64,000 bases of DNA from Candidatus Anammoxibacter sp. (GCA_021777105.1 JAIQZQ010000046.1:39274-103273), one strand, 5' to 3'; shown: positions 50,828 to 61,278, counted from the first letter of the stretch. A program made the numbers and translations. Notes: generated from the letters alone by a model not told the origin.

Positions 50828-51567
50828 ATTTATAATGTATAGGGAACTTCAAATTAGAGCCGATTGCGAATGTCTCCTAAAAACTAACGGTTTTATATAT
50901 CACTTGCTGTAAATTGAATATTAGTTGAATTTTCAATATCCAATAGCAAATACTATTCCAAAAAAACGAATCCTGCAAAGTTAATAAGCATGAGCCCTGC
51001 ATAGATTTACTATATTGTGGTTAGTATAAATAACTATCAGCTATTATAAATTTTAATTGAAAAGTAGCGGCAAAACTGCGCTGTTGATGATCGTAAAAAA
51101 CAAAATATGGATTTAAAATAATTAAAAGCTTCTTAATATTTTTAAAATTGTACACATTTGGCACACTATTAAATAGAAAAGCTTGAACAACTACTTATAA
51201 ATAGATACGTTGCAATCAAACTGTGCATATATAGTTCGATTTGTGCATATAAAGCACATTTTTCTCAAATAAGAGTGGAGTATTTAAATTTTAATAAAGT
51301 TCTTATGAACACAATATTAATTAATTAATTAATCAGGCTATCTGAGAATCAAGAATCAAAATCTTTTTTAGTTGATATTAAATGGAGCGCTACTTGAGAA
51401 TTGGTCGTAATTTCTATTCTTGGAAATCTTATGCACTGCCCTAAGCCAAAGCATACGATAATGAGTTTTGTTCTAATGTTATTAGTTAACATAATTGGTA
51501 TTTTATTTGCTTCTACTAAATTAAAAATACCACAAAATTATTTAATATTCTAATACGACACCAAATT
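50828..51567. promoter_or_regulatory. 740-bp divergent AT-rich region
   Basis: No gene was recognised. The direct repeat TGTGCATATA (near 51225 and 51243) and the dyad TGTGC...GCACA are operator-like. A TTAATTAATTAATTAAT tract lies near 51316. It should hold promoters for the CheC-like/receiver gene (left) and the PAS hybrid kinase (right). Confidence 0.35.
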
Positions 51568-54516
51568 ATGCCTGACGATAAAACAGACAAACAATCAACA
51601 TCAATTTTGAGCAAAGCGCTTAACGCTTCACAATCTATAGACAAAGCGAATCTGTTCCAACAAGCAAAACAAGGAGATATTGATAATGAATTGCAGCTCT
51701 ATAATGAAATTATTAATAACGTTGCAGAAATGATATGCCTTGTTAATGCAAAGGATCATATAATCCTTTATGCCAATCAAAATTTATTAGATATGTTTTG
51801 CTATAATATTAATGAAATTATTGGTAAGCATTTATCAATTATAAATGCTCCGACTATGAGTGATCCTGCCGTGGCTCCATTTAATATTGATAAGGCAATG
51901 GAAGAGAAGAACATATGGCGTGGGGAGGTTTTGAACATCAAGAATGGAGGTTCTACTTTTTGGAGTAAAGTTGTGATATCCAGCCTCATTAACAAGGCGC
52001 ACGGAAAAGTTTATATCTTATTGCTGTCAGACATTGCCAAGTTGAAAAAAACTGAAAATTCTCTACTTGAATGTGAAGCAAAGTATAAACGCATATTTGA
52101 AACAATGGATGATGGTTATTTTAAGACAGACTTAAATGGCGTTATTATTTCCGCTAACCAAGCGGCGGCTAATATGTTGAATTACTCTCACCAATTTCAA
52201 TTACATGGCGAGAATATTGCCGAAGCTGTCTATGTAGTGGCTAATGAGGGAACAAAGTTAATAAACGCAGTGATGGAACGTGGCTCCGTTAAAAGGTATG
52301 TGTCATATTTTAAACAAAACGGAGATCGAATAATCATTGTAGACTGTAATTTTCACCTGATCTATAGTGATAAAGATAAGCCTGTTGCCATAGAAGGCAC
52401 GTTCAGAGATATTACAGAACAAAAGCATAAAGAATTAGCCATAAGGCTTTCGGACAAAACATTTTCACAAGTGTTTCACGCCGGTATTATCCCTTCTGTT
52501 ATCACAACAATGGATAACGCTAATATCATAAATATTAATAATAGTTTTTTACGTCTGTTTGATTACAATCATGAAGAAGTAATTAACCGGCCTATTTTTG
52601 ATTTGTATATATTCCAAAATAGAAACGATTTAGTAAAAATGATTGACTGGTTGCGAAAAAACGGTGAAATCAACGAGCTAAAAGTTTCATTAAGGACAAA
52701 AAATAATTTACTGCTTATATGCCTTCTTTCAGCGAAATTTATTGATATCATGGGTGAGCCCCATTTATTATACCAAATTCAAGATATTACGGAGTTTAAA
52801 AAAGTTGAAAATGAGCTAGAGAAATACCAGGCGCGTCTTGAGGCATTAGTAGCAGATCGCACAAAAAAACTGGAATCTGAAATAGCAGACCGTGTCAAGG
52901 CGGAATCATATCTTTCTGAAAGCGAATCTAAATACAGAGTTTTGTTTGCCAATGCCGGAGTCGGTATTGTGGTGCATGGAAAATATTTTAAAGAGGCAAA
53001 CCAGCAATTTCTCGATTTTATAGGTTATACAATTGACGAGTTGAGAAACATGACTGTGCTTGACATTACCCACCCGGATGATAAGAAAAAGTCCAAAGAG
53101 CTTTTGGACGATTTAAACAAAATATATCCAGACAATATAGACAGAGAAACTGAAAATAGTTCTTTTCTAAAAATGAAAGATATTGAAAAACGTTATTTAC
53201 GCAAAGACGGCAAAACTGTTTGGGGCAAAGTAAGCGTATGCATTAAAATGTTTCCATCCGGACATGTGTTTAATATTGCAACCATTACCGACATTTCAAA
53301 AATTAAAAAATTTGAATATGAACTTGCCCAGGCAAAAGAAGAAGCAGAAAAAGCGAACCACGCAAAAAGCAAATTTCTTGCTAACATGAGCCACGAACTT
53401 CGCACCCCTTTGAACTCAATACTTGGTTATTCACAATTAATGCAACGCGACCATTCACTTTTAACTAAAAACCAAAAATACCTATCTATTATTAATCATA
53501 ACGGCGAGCATTTACTTGAACTAATTAATGATGTCCTTGAAATATCAAAGATCGAAGCCGGCAAATCTACACTATCAACTAAACAGTTTGATTTAGATGT
53601 TTTGCTAAAAGATTTAGAGTTAATGTTTAGAGTAAGAACTGATGCTAAAAAACTAGAATTTAAAGTCAAAAAAACAATTGATGTTCCACGGTATATTAGA
53701 TCAGATGAAAATAAATTTCGCCAAATATTAATAAACTTGTTTGGCAATGCCGTAAAGTTTACTCATACCGGATCGCTTACTTTACAAGTTAGCACAACCG
53801 GGATTGAGGGTGGTAACCATTATTTAATAGCAGAAGTCCAAGATAGCGGCATTGGCATCAGTAAGGATGAAATTGTTGAAGTGTTTCAGTCTTTTTCACA
53901 AGCATCAAATGGAAAGGCGATTAGCGAAAGCACCGGCCTTGGCCTATCAATTAGCCGTCAATATGCGCAAATGTTAGGCGGCGACATTAAAGTAATTAGT
54001 CAACCAGGTGTGGGAAGCTCTTTTATCGTTAAAATTAAAATTGAAAAGACCGGGCGCATAAAAAGTAAAACAAACGGTTCAATAATCAGACGTGTAGTTG
54101 GCCTGTCGAACAATCAAAATGTTCCCAAGATATTGGTTGTGGAAGATCAAAAATCAAGCAGATACCTCCTTGTTGAACTGCTCAATTCTATCGGTTTTAA
54201 AGTTAAAGAAGCAGAAAACGGGCAAAAAGCTATAGAAATTTGCGCAGAATGGCGTCCGGACTTAATTTGGATGGACATGCGTATGCCTGTAATGGATGGA
54301 CAAGAAGCAACAAACAAAATCAAAAGCGCAACTGAAGAGGAAAATATAATAATTATAGCCCTTACAGCAAGCGCTTTTGAAGAAGATAAGGAAAAGATAC
54401 TTAACATGGGTTGTGATGACTTTGCGCGCAAACCATTGCAGGAAGAAGTGATATTTGAAAAGATCTCAAAACACCTTGGTGTAGAATATGTATATGAAAC
54501 TGTAAAAAATCATTAA
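51568..54516 (+). CDS. multi-PAS hybrid sensor kinase
   Basis: 982 residues, no membrane segment. Four PAS-type domains lie at about 45-155, 165-290, 300-415 and 450-585. Coiled coils lead to HisKA ([19 protein letters not shown]), HATPase ([30 protein letters not shown]) and a C-terminal receiver ([26 protein letters not shown]). PAS domains suggest redox, oxygen or small-ligand sensing in the cytosol. Downstream lie an HPt gene and an NtrC-type regulator on the same strand, the natural successors in a phosphorelay. No strong ribosome site precedes ATG 51568. Confidence 0.9.
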   Translation: MPDDKTDKQSTSILSKALNASQSIDKANLFQQAKQGDIDNELQLYNEIINNVAEMICLVNAKDHIILYANQNLLDMFCYNINEIIGKHLSIINAPTMSDPAVAPFNIDKAMEEKNIWRGEVLNIKNGGSTFWSKVVISSLINKAHGKVYILLLSDIAKLKKTENSLLECEAKYKRIFETMDDGYFKTDLNGVIISANQAAANMLNYSHQFQLHGENIAEAVYVVANEGTKLINAVMERGSVKRYVSYFKQNGDRIIIVDCNFHLIYSDKDKPVAIEGTFRDITEQKHKELAIRLSDKTFSQVFHAGIIPSVITTMDNANIININNSFLRLFDYNHEEVINRPIFDLYIFQNRNDLVKMIDWLRKNGEINELKVSLRTKNNLLLICLLSAKFIDIMGEPHLLYQIQDITEFKKVENELEKYQARLEALVADRTKKLESEIADRVKAESYLSESESKYRVLFANAGVGIVVHGKYFKEANQQFLDFIGYTIDELRNMTVLDITHPDDKKKSKELLDDLNKIYPDNIDRETENSSFLKMKDIEKRYLRKDGKTVWGKVSVCIKMFPSGHVFNIATITDISKIKKFEYELAQAKEEAEKANHAKSKFLANMSHELRTPLNSILGYSQLMQRDHSLLTKNQKYLSIINHNGEHLLELINDVLEISKIEAGKSTLSTKQFDLDVLLKDLELMFRVRTDAKKLEFKVKKTIDVPRYIRSDENKFRQILINLFGNAVKFTHTGSLTLQVSTTGIEGGNHYLIAEVQDSGIGISKDEIVEVFQSFSQASNGKAISESTGLGLSISRQYAQMLGGDIKVISQPGVGSSFIVKIKIEKTGRIKSKTNGSIIRRVVGLSNNQNVPKILVVEDQKSSRYLLVELLNSIGFKVKEAENGQKAIEICAEWRPDLIWMDMRMPVMDGQEATNKIKSATEEENIIIIALTASAFEEDKEKILNMGCDDFARKPLQEEVIFEKISKHLGVEYVYETVKNH

Positions 54517-54617
54517 TGTCATAGTTTAGATTAATTAACCATCTTGTATCAGTTTAGAGTTTTGAAAATTTTAAAGTCTAAAAAATAAGAATACACCAAT
54601 AAATACCTTATGGCATG

Positions 54618-54720
54618 GATACTGGATGCTGGTTTCTAGATACTGGATATCGGTATACTTTTAAATATGCTTCATGTCAAAGACATGAAACCAACAATCT
54701 AGTATCAAGCATCCAGTATC
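54618..54720. repeat. inverted-repeat element with GATACTGGAT arms, copy 2
   Basis: GATACTGGATGCT at 54618-54630 pairs with AGCATCCAGTATC at 54708-54720, with further matches inward (CTAGAT/ATCTAG). The centre holds a perfect hairpin CATGTC-AAA-GACATG. It is related to 47357-47511 through the arms only. Confidence 0.6.
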
Positions 54721-54821
54721 AAAAGACATTGCGCAACTATTAACGCCTTTGCGATGAATATTCGTCGCCATATTTTTCAAACAACTAAATTGTTACACCA
54801 TCTTACATTTATCAAATATTT

Positions 54822-55199
54822 ATGAGTAGAAAACAGAGTATGACCTTTTGCCGAAATATGCCAAATGATTCTATTATAAACTTTGATGCCATACCTTTGC
54901 TAAGTTCCAAACCGGATATGCGCAAGACTTATTTTAATTTAGTTATTCAGGATATTTCCATGGCAATCATAAAAATGGAAGAGGCGATAAAAAATAATAA
55001 CATAAATGATCTAAAAACAGGAGCTCATAGTATTAAGGGTATGCTTGGGGGCATTAACAACGACCATTTCTTAAAACTTTATAATGAGTTTGAAAAAAGT
55101 ATTGCAAATGGTAACATAGAAAGAATATTAGACCAATTATTTGATTTTAAAACAGAGTTTTCTGAAATAAAGAAAAAACTTGAAAAAGAAATAGAGTAA
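54822..55199 (+). CDS. HPt phosphotransfer protein
   Basis: 125 residues with an HPt four-helix domain. The phosphorylatable His is in LKTGAHSIKGMLGGI, and the flanking helices (DISMAIIKMEEAIKNN; LYNEFEKSIANG) are typical. It is placed between the hybrid kinase (receiver-ended) and the NtrC-like activator, so it can carry phosphate from the kinase's receiver to a downstream receiver. Confidence 0.83.
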   Translation: MSRKQSMTFCRNMPNDSIINFDAIPLLSSKPDMRKTYFNLVIQDISMAIIKMEEAIKNNNINDLKTGAHSIKGMLGGINNDHFLKLYNEFEKSIANGNIERILDQLFDFKTEFSEIKKKLEKEIE

Positions 55200-55251
55200 G
55201 ATCTGCGATGCTTGTTAATCCCCAATATCATAATAAAATGATTTCTGTTTA

Positions 55252-56631
55252 ATGAATAAACAAAAACCCACAATAAATATACTCGCCGTTGATGATGTAA
55301 ATAGTGTGCTCTTTCTACTAAAGAACCAGCTTCGCCAATGGGGTTTTAATCCTTTCACCGCAACTAACGGACATGAGGCTCTTAAAGCGCTTGAAACAAA
55401 CACAATCAGTTTAATAATTTCAGATCAAGAAATGCCTCAAATGGATGGGCTGGAGCTTCTAAAAAATGTCAAATCAAAATACCCTGATATCCCTTTTATA
55501 ATGTTGACAGGTTATGGAACCATTGATAAAGGTGTTGAGTCTATAAAAAATGGGGCTGACGATTATGTGCTGAAGCCTTATAACCTAGAAGAGCTTCTTG
55601 TAAAAATTAATCACGCTTTAATGTTTCATGAAATCTGTGAATCAAACAAAAAGCTTAAAGATCAACTCCTTAATCTGTTTAGTTTCCAGAATATTATTAC
55701 AAGATCTCCAACAATGATGAAAGCTCTTAAGTTAGCGGAAAAGGTTTCTAAAAGCGTAAAAACAACGGTTTGCATATCAGGTGAAAGCGGCACTGGGAAG
55801 GAGCTAATGGCGCGAGCAATACATTTTGAAAGCGTAAAGATGGAAAACAATTTTATTGCAATAAACTGCGCCGGTATACCATCAGGGCTTTTAGAAAGCG
55901 AACTATTCGGACATGTAAAAGGAGCTTTTACAGGAGCTGATAAAGAACACACAGGAAAATTTGAATTGGCCCAGGGAGGAACAATTCTTCTTGACGAAAT
56001 AGGGGATATGCCGCTTGATCTTCAACCAAAAATATTGAGGATTATTCAGGAACGCGTCTATGAGAAAATTGGTTCAAATAAATTAATTAACGCTGATTTC
56101 AGAATAATTACCGCAACGCATAGGGACCTTGGCAAACTTGTAAAAGACGGGATGTTTCGTGAAGACCTTTTTCATCGCATAAATTCTTTTCCAATAGCGC
56201 TTCCACCTTTGCGTTATCGTACAGAAGATATACCATTTCTTGCAAATCATTTTCTTAAAAAACTGCGTGAAGAAGTAGGCAAATCACTTCCCGGCATAGC
56301 TCAAAAAGCAATGGAAGCGCTTATGGATTATAACTGGCCGGGAAATGTGCGCGAGCTTAAGAACTGTATAGAAAGGGCAACCATTTTAGCTGACAATGAA
56401 TTGATAAATCTATCTCATTTGCATATAAAAAGCCAAATTCATCAAACTTCCGATGAACTAGTAGACAATAAAAACATAAATATATCAATTAAGCCTGAAG
56501 AATTCACTTTGGAAAATGTTATTAATAAAACATTGAGCCTTGCATTAGAAAAATGCAAAAACAACAAATCCAAGGCTGCCGGACTTTTAAAGGTTGATAG
56601 ACGGATCTATTACCGTAAAAAAAAAGAATAA
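55252..56631 (+). CDS. NtrC-family sigma54-dependent response regulator
   Basis: 459 residues. The receiver (about 1-120) has acceptor Asp58 in IISDQEMPQMDG. The AAA+ domain (about 150-385) has Walker A GESGTGKE, the sigma54-contacting GAFTGA loop, Walker B TILLDEIGDM and the arginine-finger region NWPGNVRELKNC. A Fis-type HTH ends the protein (NNKSKAAGLLKVDRRIYYR), slightly short. It activates sigma54 promoters when phosphorylated, probably by the upstream PAS kinase and HPt protein. Its targets are not identifiable here. Confidence 0.92.
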   Translation: MNKQKPTINILAVDDVNSVLFLLKNQLRQWGFNPFTATNGHEALKALETNTISLIISDQEMPQMDGLELLKNVKSKYPDIPFIMLTGYGTIDKGVESIKNGADDYVLKPYNLEELLVKINHALMFHEICESNKKLKDQLLNLFSFQNIITRSPTMMKALKLAEKVSKSVKTTVCISGESGTGKELMARAIHFESVKMENNFIAINCAGIPSGLLESELFGHVKGAFTGADKEHTGKFELAQGGTILLDEIGDMPLDLQPKILRIIQERVYEKIGSNKLINADFRIITATHRDLGKLVKDGMFREDLFHRINSFPIALPPLRYRTEDIPFLANHFLKKLREEVGKSLPGIAQKAMEALMDYNWPGNVRELKNCIERATILADNELINLSHLHIKSQIHQTSDELVDNKNINISIKPEEFTLENVINKTLSLALEKCKNNKSKAAGLLKVDRRIYYRKKKE

Positions 56632-56837
56632 TTACCAAGGATTCTCAGCCACTTTCAACCTCAACTTTTAATTTGAAAGAGCGCTTAAAGTGAAGATCTT
56701 ATATAGAATTATAGATTTGTAATATGTGATTTGCCTTAGATGAAAACATAATTTCTTAGCATTTATACGCGGGGTGGTATTGTAATAATTGTATTGTTGC
56801 TATTATTTAAATCAATATATTTAAGAGGATTAATATA

Positions 56838-57320
56838 ATGCAAAAAGTTAAACAAATCCTTATCATACTATCTATAATGCTTACTTTAGGGGGCTGTTCA
56901 CCAAAAAGCAATCTTTTGCCGGTTGAAATTTATGGTTTATCCTTAAAAAGCAGTTTAACAGGGGCAAAGGCGCGTAAATTTGTGAATCAACTACATTTTC
57001 AAAATGTTGCCCAATCAGAAAATAAAATAGGCTTTTATGAAGGGGACAATGTAAAAGCCGTTATTTATGTAACAAGCTATGCAACTCCTGATACCGCATC
57101 AACCGAAGGGATTAAGATGGTAAAGAAGATATCTGAGCCGGGTAAGGCGCTATTTATTGATGGTCAATACATCAATATTAACGGCTCTCAAATCTTCCAG
57201 TGCCATGGAATGGGCCAGACACATTATGTGTTTTCAAATAAAAATCAACTCTTTTGGATCAGCGCGGATATGAGCATTGCCAAACCGTTTTTAACCGCTT
57301 ATATAGATTTTCTTGATTAA
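56838..57320 (+). CDS. lipoprotein of unknown function, copy 1
   Basis: 160 residues with a lipobox (IMLTLGGC). The mature part (VEIYGLSLKSSLTGAKARKF, VIYVTSYATPDTAST) shows an alpha/beta pattern without a recognised family; the Cys in FQCHGMGQTH is conserved in both copies. It is nearly identical to 60580-61065. The duplicated block also includes the 3' flank and part of the neighbouring ATPase gene. Confidence 0.78.
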   Translation: MQKVKQILIILSIMLTLGGCSPKSNLLPVEIYGLSLKSSLTGAKARKFVNQLHFQNVAQSENKIGFYEGDNVKAVIYVTSYATPDTASTEGIKMVKKISEPGKALFIDGQYININGSQIFQCHGMGQTHYVFSNKNQLFWISADMSIAKPFLTAYIDFLD

Positions 57321-57385
57321 AACACTTTTATATATTCAATCGATATCCATCAGGTAGAGCCGGCGTCATTGCCGGTTGCCGGTTG

Positions 57386-58561
57386 TTAATTTATCGAGCC
57401 AATATATGCCAGCGCTTCCAGCCAGGGCATGGCTAATACATTTTTAATCCTTATGGGATTTAATGTTTTGCACGCAAGTATTAATTCAGCTTTAGGTTGT
57501 TTTTTGCCGAATGAGTACAGCCCGGAACAATGTTTAGAACAGGGAACTGAGGTTGATTTAATCTCCAGCGCAACTGTTTTTCCATTTGGCGTCTCTATAA
57601 TGCAATCGACTTCCGCCCCTGCTTCCGTCCTGTAAAATGAAAAATTTAGATCCAGACGTTTATAACTATTTAACCGTATCAATTCGCAAATTATAAAGTG
57701 TTCAAACGCGTTTCCATACTCAAATGTATTTTCCAGCAACTCAACGTTTAGTTTTTTAGTTAGCGCTGTTACCACGCCCATATCAAAAAAATAGAATTTT
57801 GGATGCCTTATCATCTTTTTACGAATAGAGCTTGCGTATGGAAAAAGAAAAAAACCAATAAGCGTGTCCTCAAGGATTTTATAATACTCTTTTACTATTT
57901 TATAACCTATGCCTGTATCGCGGCCAATGTTGGAAAAATTAACAATTTCACCGTTTTGCGCCGCGGCAAGCGGGAGAAAGCGTAAAAATCCGCCTAAGTT
58001 TCTAATGTTTGCTTCAAGCTCTATCTCTTCTTTTATGTATGTGTCCACATAAGAACGAAGTATCTCTTTTCTTTCATAATCATCATTTGCCAGATGCGCT
58101 AAAGGGAGGGCTCCAAACAAGAGTATTTTGTCAAGGTCAAATGAGTTTGTTGGAATCTCGTCATGTGTAAATGGATAAAGCTCTAAAGTCCATGCCCTGC
58201 CGGCTAACATATTGGCGTTGGTTCTTTTAATTTTTCGCGAGCTTGATCCGCTTAAAATAAAATTTATCGAGCTATATGATTCAATAAGAGAGTGAACTTC
58301 ATCCAGTATTTCTGGGATCTTTTGAACTTCATCAATTATGACGTGAGATATTTTCCTCAGAGAAAATGCGGTTTCCACCTCTTTTCTAAGTAGTTCCGGA
58401 TTAGATGTAAACCGCCGGTAAACGTCTGAATGTAAAAAGTCGTAAAATATTGCTTTTTCAGTTGAAAACGTTGATTTTAGTAACGAGCTCTTACCGGTTT
58501 GCCTTGGACCAAACAGGAAAAAGTTCTTATTTTTAGGCAAATTTACTTTTCGTGGTATCAT
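57386..58561 (-). CDS. AAA_14/DUF4143 ATPase
   Basis: 391 residues. The N-terminal AAA_14 P-loop domain has Walker A FGPRQTGKSSLL and Walker B SHVIIDEVQKIPEIL, then FILSGSSSRKI. The C-terminal DUF4143 domain has FYFFDMGVVTAL and a PD-(D/E)xK-like nuclease-fold tail (EVDCIIETPNGKTVALEIKS, with D, E and K in order). The family is common and often mobile; cellular roles are poorly known. A perfect dyad, TCGATA-ATA-TATCGA, sits at 58565-58579 just before the start, a candidate autoregulatory site. Confidence 0.87.
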   Translation of the reverse strand: MIPRKVNLPKNKNFFLFGPRQTGKSSLLKSTFSTEKAIFYDFLHSDVYRRFTSNPELLRKEVETAFSLRKISHVIIDEVQKIPEILDEVHSLIESYSSINFILSGSSSRKIKRTNANMLAGRAWTLELYPFTHDEIPTNSFDLDKILLFGALPLAHLANDDYERKEILRSYVDTYIKEEIELEANIRNLGGFLRFLPLAAAQNGEIVNFSNIGRDTGIGYKIVKEYYKILEDTLIGFFLFPYASSIRKKMIRHPKFYFFDMGVVTALTKKLNVELLENTFEYGNAFEHFIICELIRLNSYKRLDLNFSFYRTEAGAEVDCIIETPNGKTVALEIKSTSVPCSKHCSGLYSFGKKQPKAELILACKTLNPIRIKNVLAMPWLEALAYIGSIN

Positions 58562-58564
58562 TTC

Positions 58565-58579
58565 TCGATAATATATCGA
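58565..58579. promoter_or_regulatory. 15-bp dyad at the ATPase start
   Basis: TCGATA, ATA, TATCGA, four bases upstream of the ATPase start codon. A second ATCGAT lies near 58601. Confidence 0.4.
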
Positions 58580-58678
58580 AATTTATCCATTGTCAATCTA
58601 AATATCGATGGATTTTAGCTGTAATATGATATTTTTACTGGAATATTGAAGTTGATGCGATAGTATATACCCAAGAGA

Positions 58679-58821
58679 ATCAGGTTTTCGAGGTTTTCAA
58701 ATGAATAAAAGGCTAAAGCCTAAATTCCGAAAAGCCGAGTTTGACGGAATTTACCCTTTAGGGTTTTATTTGCCGGCATTTCAATAGAACATACGTGAAT
58801 ATAAATTTTTGAAAACCTGAT
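58679..58821. repeat. 143-bp segment with 11-bp perfect inverted ends
   Basis: ATCAGGTTTTC (58679-58689) and GAAAACCTGAT (58811-58821). A repeated GGTTTTCAAA inside strengthens the pairing. It is MITE-like and non-coding. Confidence 0.5.
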
Positions 58822-58831
58822 TTGTTTGACT

Positions 58832-58860
58832 ATATATCAGCAAAAATAGGTTGCGATTAA
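58832..58860 (+). pseudogene. 29-bp fragment matching the 3' end of the decayed hicA
   Basis: Matches 61422-61450 with two mismatches, up to the shared end GGTTGCGATTAA. It is a leftover of the duplication that also copied the lipoprotein gene. Confidence 0.45.
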
Positions 58861-59040
58861 AATTAAGGTGCGGAACAATTGTGCAACCTTCGGATATGTT
58901 TATGGAACTAGTAAATGGCCGGATGGAGATCAATTGTATATATGGTCTTCACCCGAATTAATAGGGCCTTGTTGCCATAGCAAAGACGAAACCGGGGTGG
59001 CTATCAGGAACAATATACTAAATGCATCAAATGTTAATGT

Positions 59041-59586
59041 TCAAACCTTTTTAATTTTAGCTTCGCCTGTTGGACCACAATGGTATATCGACGTAAGTTT
59101 GCTTTTATATTTCCCCCACCCTTCTTCAGCATCTTTATATAGTATGTTGCATTTTTTACCCTTTTTATATTGATCTCCCTTATAAATCCATCTATTTCCA
59201 AACTCGAAAATTCCTAGATTTATATCCCCATTGCCTTTGACCTCATCAGACACACTCCCTTTTAAAGCTTCGTCGGTTTGAATGTTATATTTAGCTCCCC
59301 ATCCGTCGTCATAGTGTTTTTGGGCGCTACTTTCCACAGCTTTATTTTTTCTAAACTGTGTAATTTTTAAATCGCCGTTTATATTGTTTGCCGTTTCCTG
59401 GAAAGCTTTTAACTGTTTCGCTCTGGGACTATTATTCGCCATCTCTTGCAGTTTTCTTTGCGCAATAGCTTCCGGGCGATTGTCTACAAACTGAAAAGTA
59501 GGCTCTTTACCACACCGGTTTTGAGAAAAGTCATTCGCAATCGATCTGCTTTTGTTTTTTTGATTTTTGCCTGCATGGGTATTCAT
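59041..59586 (-). CDS. protein with eCIS-effector-type leader
   Basis: 181 residues; AAGGA precedes the ATG. Residues about 30-70 (FQFVDNRPEAIAQRKLQEMA, NNSPRAKQLKAFQETANN) match the N-terminal region that, from memory, is typical of cargo proteins encoded with DUF4157 metalloproteases and extracellular contractile injection systems. The C-terminal 110 residues (KHYDDGWGAKYNIQTDEA, FEFGNRWIYKGDQYKKGKK) form a possible small effector domain of unknown activity. No sheath, tube or baseplate gene is in the window, so the loader would be elsewhere in the genome or lost. Confidence 0.62.
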   Translation of the reverse strand: MNTHAGKNQKNKSRSIANDFSQNRCGKEPTFQFVDNRPEAIAQRKLQEMANNSPRAKQLKAFQETANNINGDLKITQFRKNKAVESSAQKHYDDGWGAKYNIQTDEALKGSVSDEVKGNGDINLGIFEFGNRWIYKGDQYKKGKKCNILYKDAEEGWGKYKSKLTSIYHCGPTGEAKIKKV

Positions 59587-60579
59587 CTTTAATCCTTTTT
59601 AGAATTTTTTAGAATTTAATTGGGAGATTCGCGCTGGACCAGTCTTGTAGACAGCTCCACATGTAACGTATAGCGAGTAACCAAACGCCGGTGAATTTAA
59701 AACGTTTCAAAGCAATCTACAAGATTGCTCCCTCCGTAGCTTTTACGCATACCTGCTTTTGCTTTTTAACGAAAACGCAAAACTGCAACCGTCTTTTCTT
59801 TAAATTTCCCTAAATTTCCCTTTTAAAAATACTTTTAACGCTTCCCGGTTTTTGCTTTTCACGGATTACGCTAAACGGACAACGGGTCACGTCTTTAGCT
59901 TAATTTTCCCTTATAAATCAGGTCTGCATTAGTTTCGAGTAACGAGTATAGAGTAATGAGTATAAAGCAAAGCGTGGTTTTAAGGCTTTTGCTCTATCCT
60001 CTATCCTCTATCCTCAAAACTCATAACCGGAGTTCAATCCCTTATAAATCAGGTCTATGTTTCTAAGGGCGGCGTTTGTAACCCTAATAGAGACAACCAC
60101 TTGCAACCGCAAATTCTGTAACCCCATTTTTTCACCATAAAAATCCTCCTTTCTTTTGCTTCAATTTTAAAATTTGTCTCCATAACTCCTTAATTAATCG
60201 CCGGTTACAACTTTCCTGTAACCTAGCTATTTTTTCCGCCTTTTAAAAAATCCGTTCTTTTTTTGCGTAACATATTCTATTGATTGATGTTACGCTATCT
60301 ATCAAAAGAGTAAAACAAGGTTTGAACAAAAAAGTTTAATAATTCTATAACACAGCTCATTATTAGTCAATAATTTACTTTTTAGCGACGTTATATATCT
60401 GTTATAAACGCTGGAGCGATCTTGTGCTCCGGCCAATTTGGCATTTGTTAATAATGGCGTTATCTCTGGACTTTAGCTGGAAAACATGAATAATAAAAGT
60501 AGGCATCAATGCGCGGACTGGTTTGGTGAAGATTGTATTGATGCTATTATTCCTATCGATATATTGAAGAGGGGGGGAT
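59587..60579. other. 993-bp gene-free accessory stretch with short repeats
   Basis: CCCTTATAAATCAGGTCT occurs at 59908-59925 and 60039-60056. CTATCCT is tandemly repeated near 59994-60015, and a GAGTA-rich tract precedes it. Several pyrimidine-rich runs are present. No ORF of substance was found. It probably consists of eroded mobile or duplicated DNA. Confidence 0.35.
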
Positions 60580-61065
60580 ATGACGCAAAAAACTAAGCAA
60601 ATCCTTATCATATTGGCGCTAGCGCTTACTTTAGGAAGTTGTTCATCAAAAAGCAATCTCTTGCCGGTTGAAATTTATGGATTGTCCTTAAAAAGCAGTT
60701 TAACAGGGGCAAAGGCTCGTAAATTTGTGAATCAACTACATTTTCAAAATGTTGCCCAATCAGAAAATAAAATAGGCTTTTATGAAGGGGACAATGCAAA
60801 AGCCGTTATTTATGTAACAAGCTACGCAACTCCTGATACAGCATCAACCGAAGGAGTTAAGATGATAAAGAAGATATCCACTTCAGATAAGGCTATATTT
60901 ATTGATGGTCAATACATCAATATTAACGGCGCGCAAATTTACCAATGCCATGGAATGGGCCAAACACATTATGTGTTTTCAAATAAAAAACAACTATTTT
61001 GGATCAGCGCGGATATGAGTATTGCTAAACCGTTTTTAATCGCCTATATAGATTTTCTTGGTTAA
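60580..61065 (+). CDS. lipoprotein of unknown function, copy 2
   Basis: 161 residues, lipobox LALTLGSC, otherwise nearly identical to 56838-57320. Differences are concentrated in the signal peptide and in a short segment (ISTSDKAIFIDG against ISEPGKALFIDG). Most differences outside the signal are conservative, so both copies may be functional. Confidence 0.78.
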   Translation: MTQKTKQILIILALALTLGSCSSKSNLLPVEIYGLSLKSSLTGAKARKFVNQLHFQNVAQSENKIGFYEGDNAKAVIYVTSYATPDTASTEGVKMIKKISTSDKAIFIDGQYININGAQIYQCHGMGQTHYVFSNKKQLFWISADMSIAKPFLIAYIDFLG

Positions 61066-61132
61066 AACACTTTTTTATATATTCAATCTTCATCCATCAG
61101 GTAGAGCCGGCGTCATTGCAGGTAGCCGCGCG

Positions 61133-61200
61133 CTGCGGTTTTTCCATTTGGCGTCTCTACAATGCAATCAGCTTCCGCTCCTGCTTTCGTTCTGTAAAAA
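61133..61200 (-). pseudogene. 3'-terminal fragment of the AAA_14/DUF4143 gene
   Basis: Matches 57570-57637 (codons for the segment with TEAGAEVDCIIETPNGKT) at high identity. The intervening 3' end of the gene (about 57381-57569) is missing here. It was carried along with lipoprotein copy 2. Confidence 0.6.
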
Positions 61201-61245
61201 AGTTTTATAAAACTCTAACTGAATAGATCTGAAGTGGAAAAAAAC

Positions 61246-61275
61246 TTGACATGTAGTCTATTATAGTACTATTAT
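61246..61275 (+). promoter_or_regulatory. promoter of decayed hicA
   Basis: TTGACA (61246-61251), 18 bp, TATTAT (61270-61275). Confidence 0.5.
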
Positions 61276-61278
61276 CGC

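Noticed and set aside
51160..51180. TGGCAC resembling the -24 box of a sigma54 promoter
   Set aside because: The required GC at -12 is absent (the sequence continues ACTATTAAAT).
58868..59173. A 101-codon plus-strand frame
   Set aside because: Its 3' half is antisense to the eCIS-leader protein gene, the start has no ribosome site and composition is not protein-like.
59587..60579. Possible CRISPR array or clustered regular repeats
   Set aside because: Only two copies of an 18-bp repeat and short tandem runs were seen, without regular spacing or unique spacers; no cas gene is in the window.
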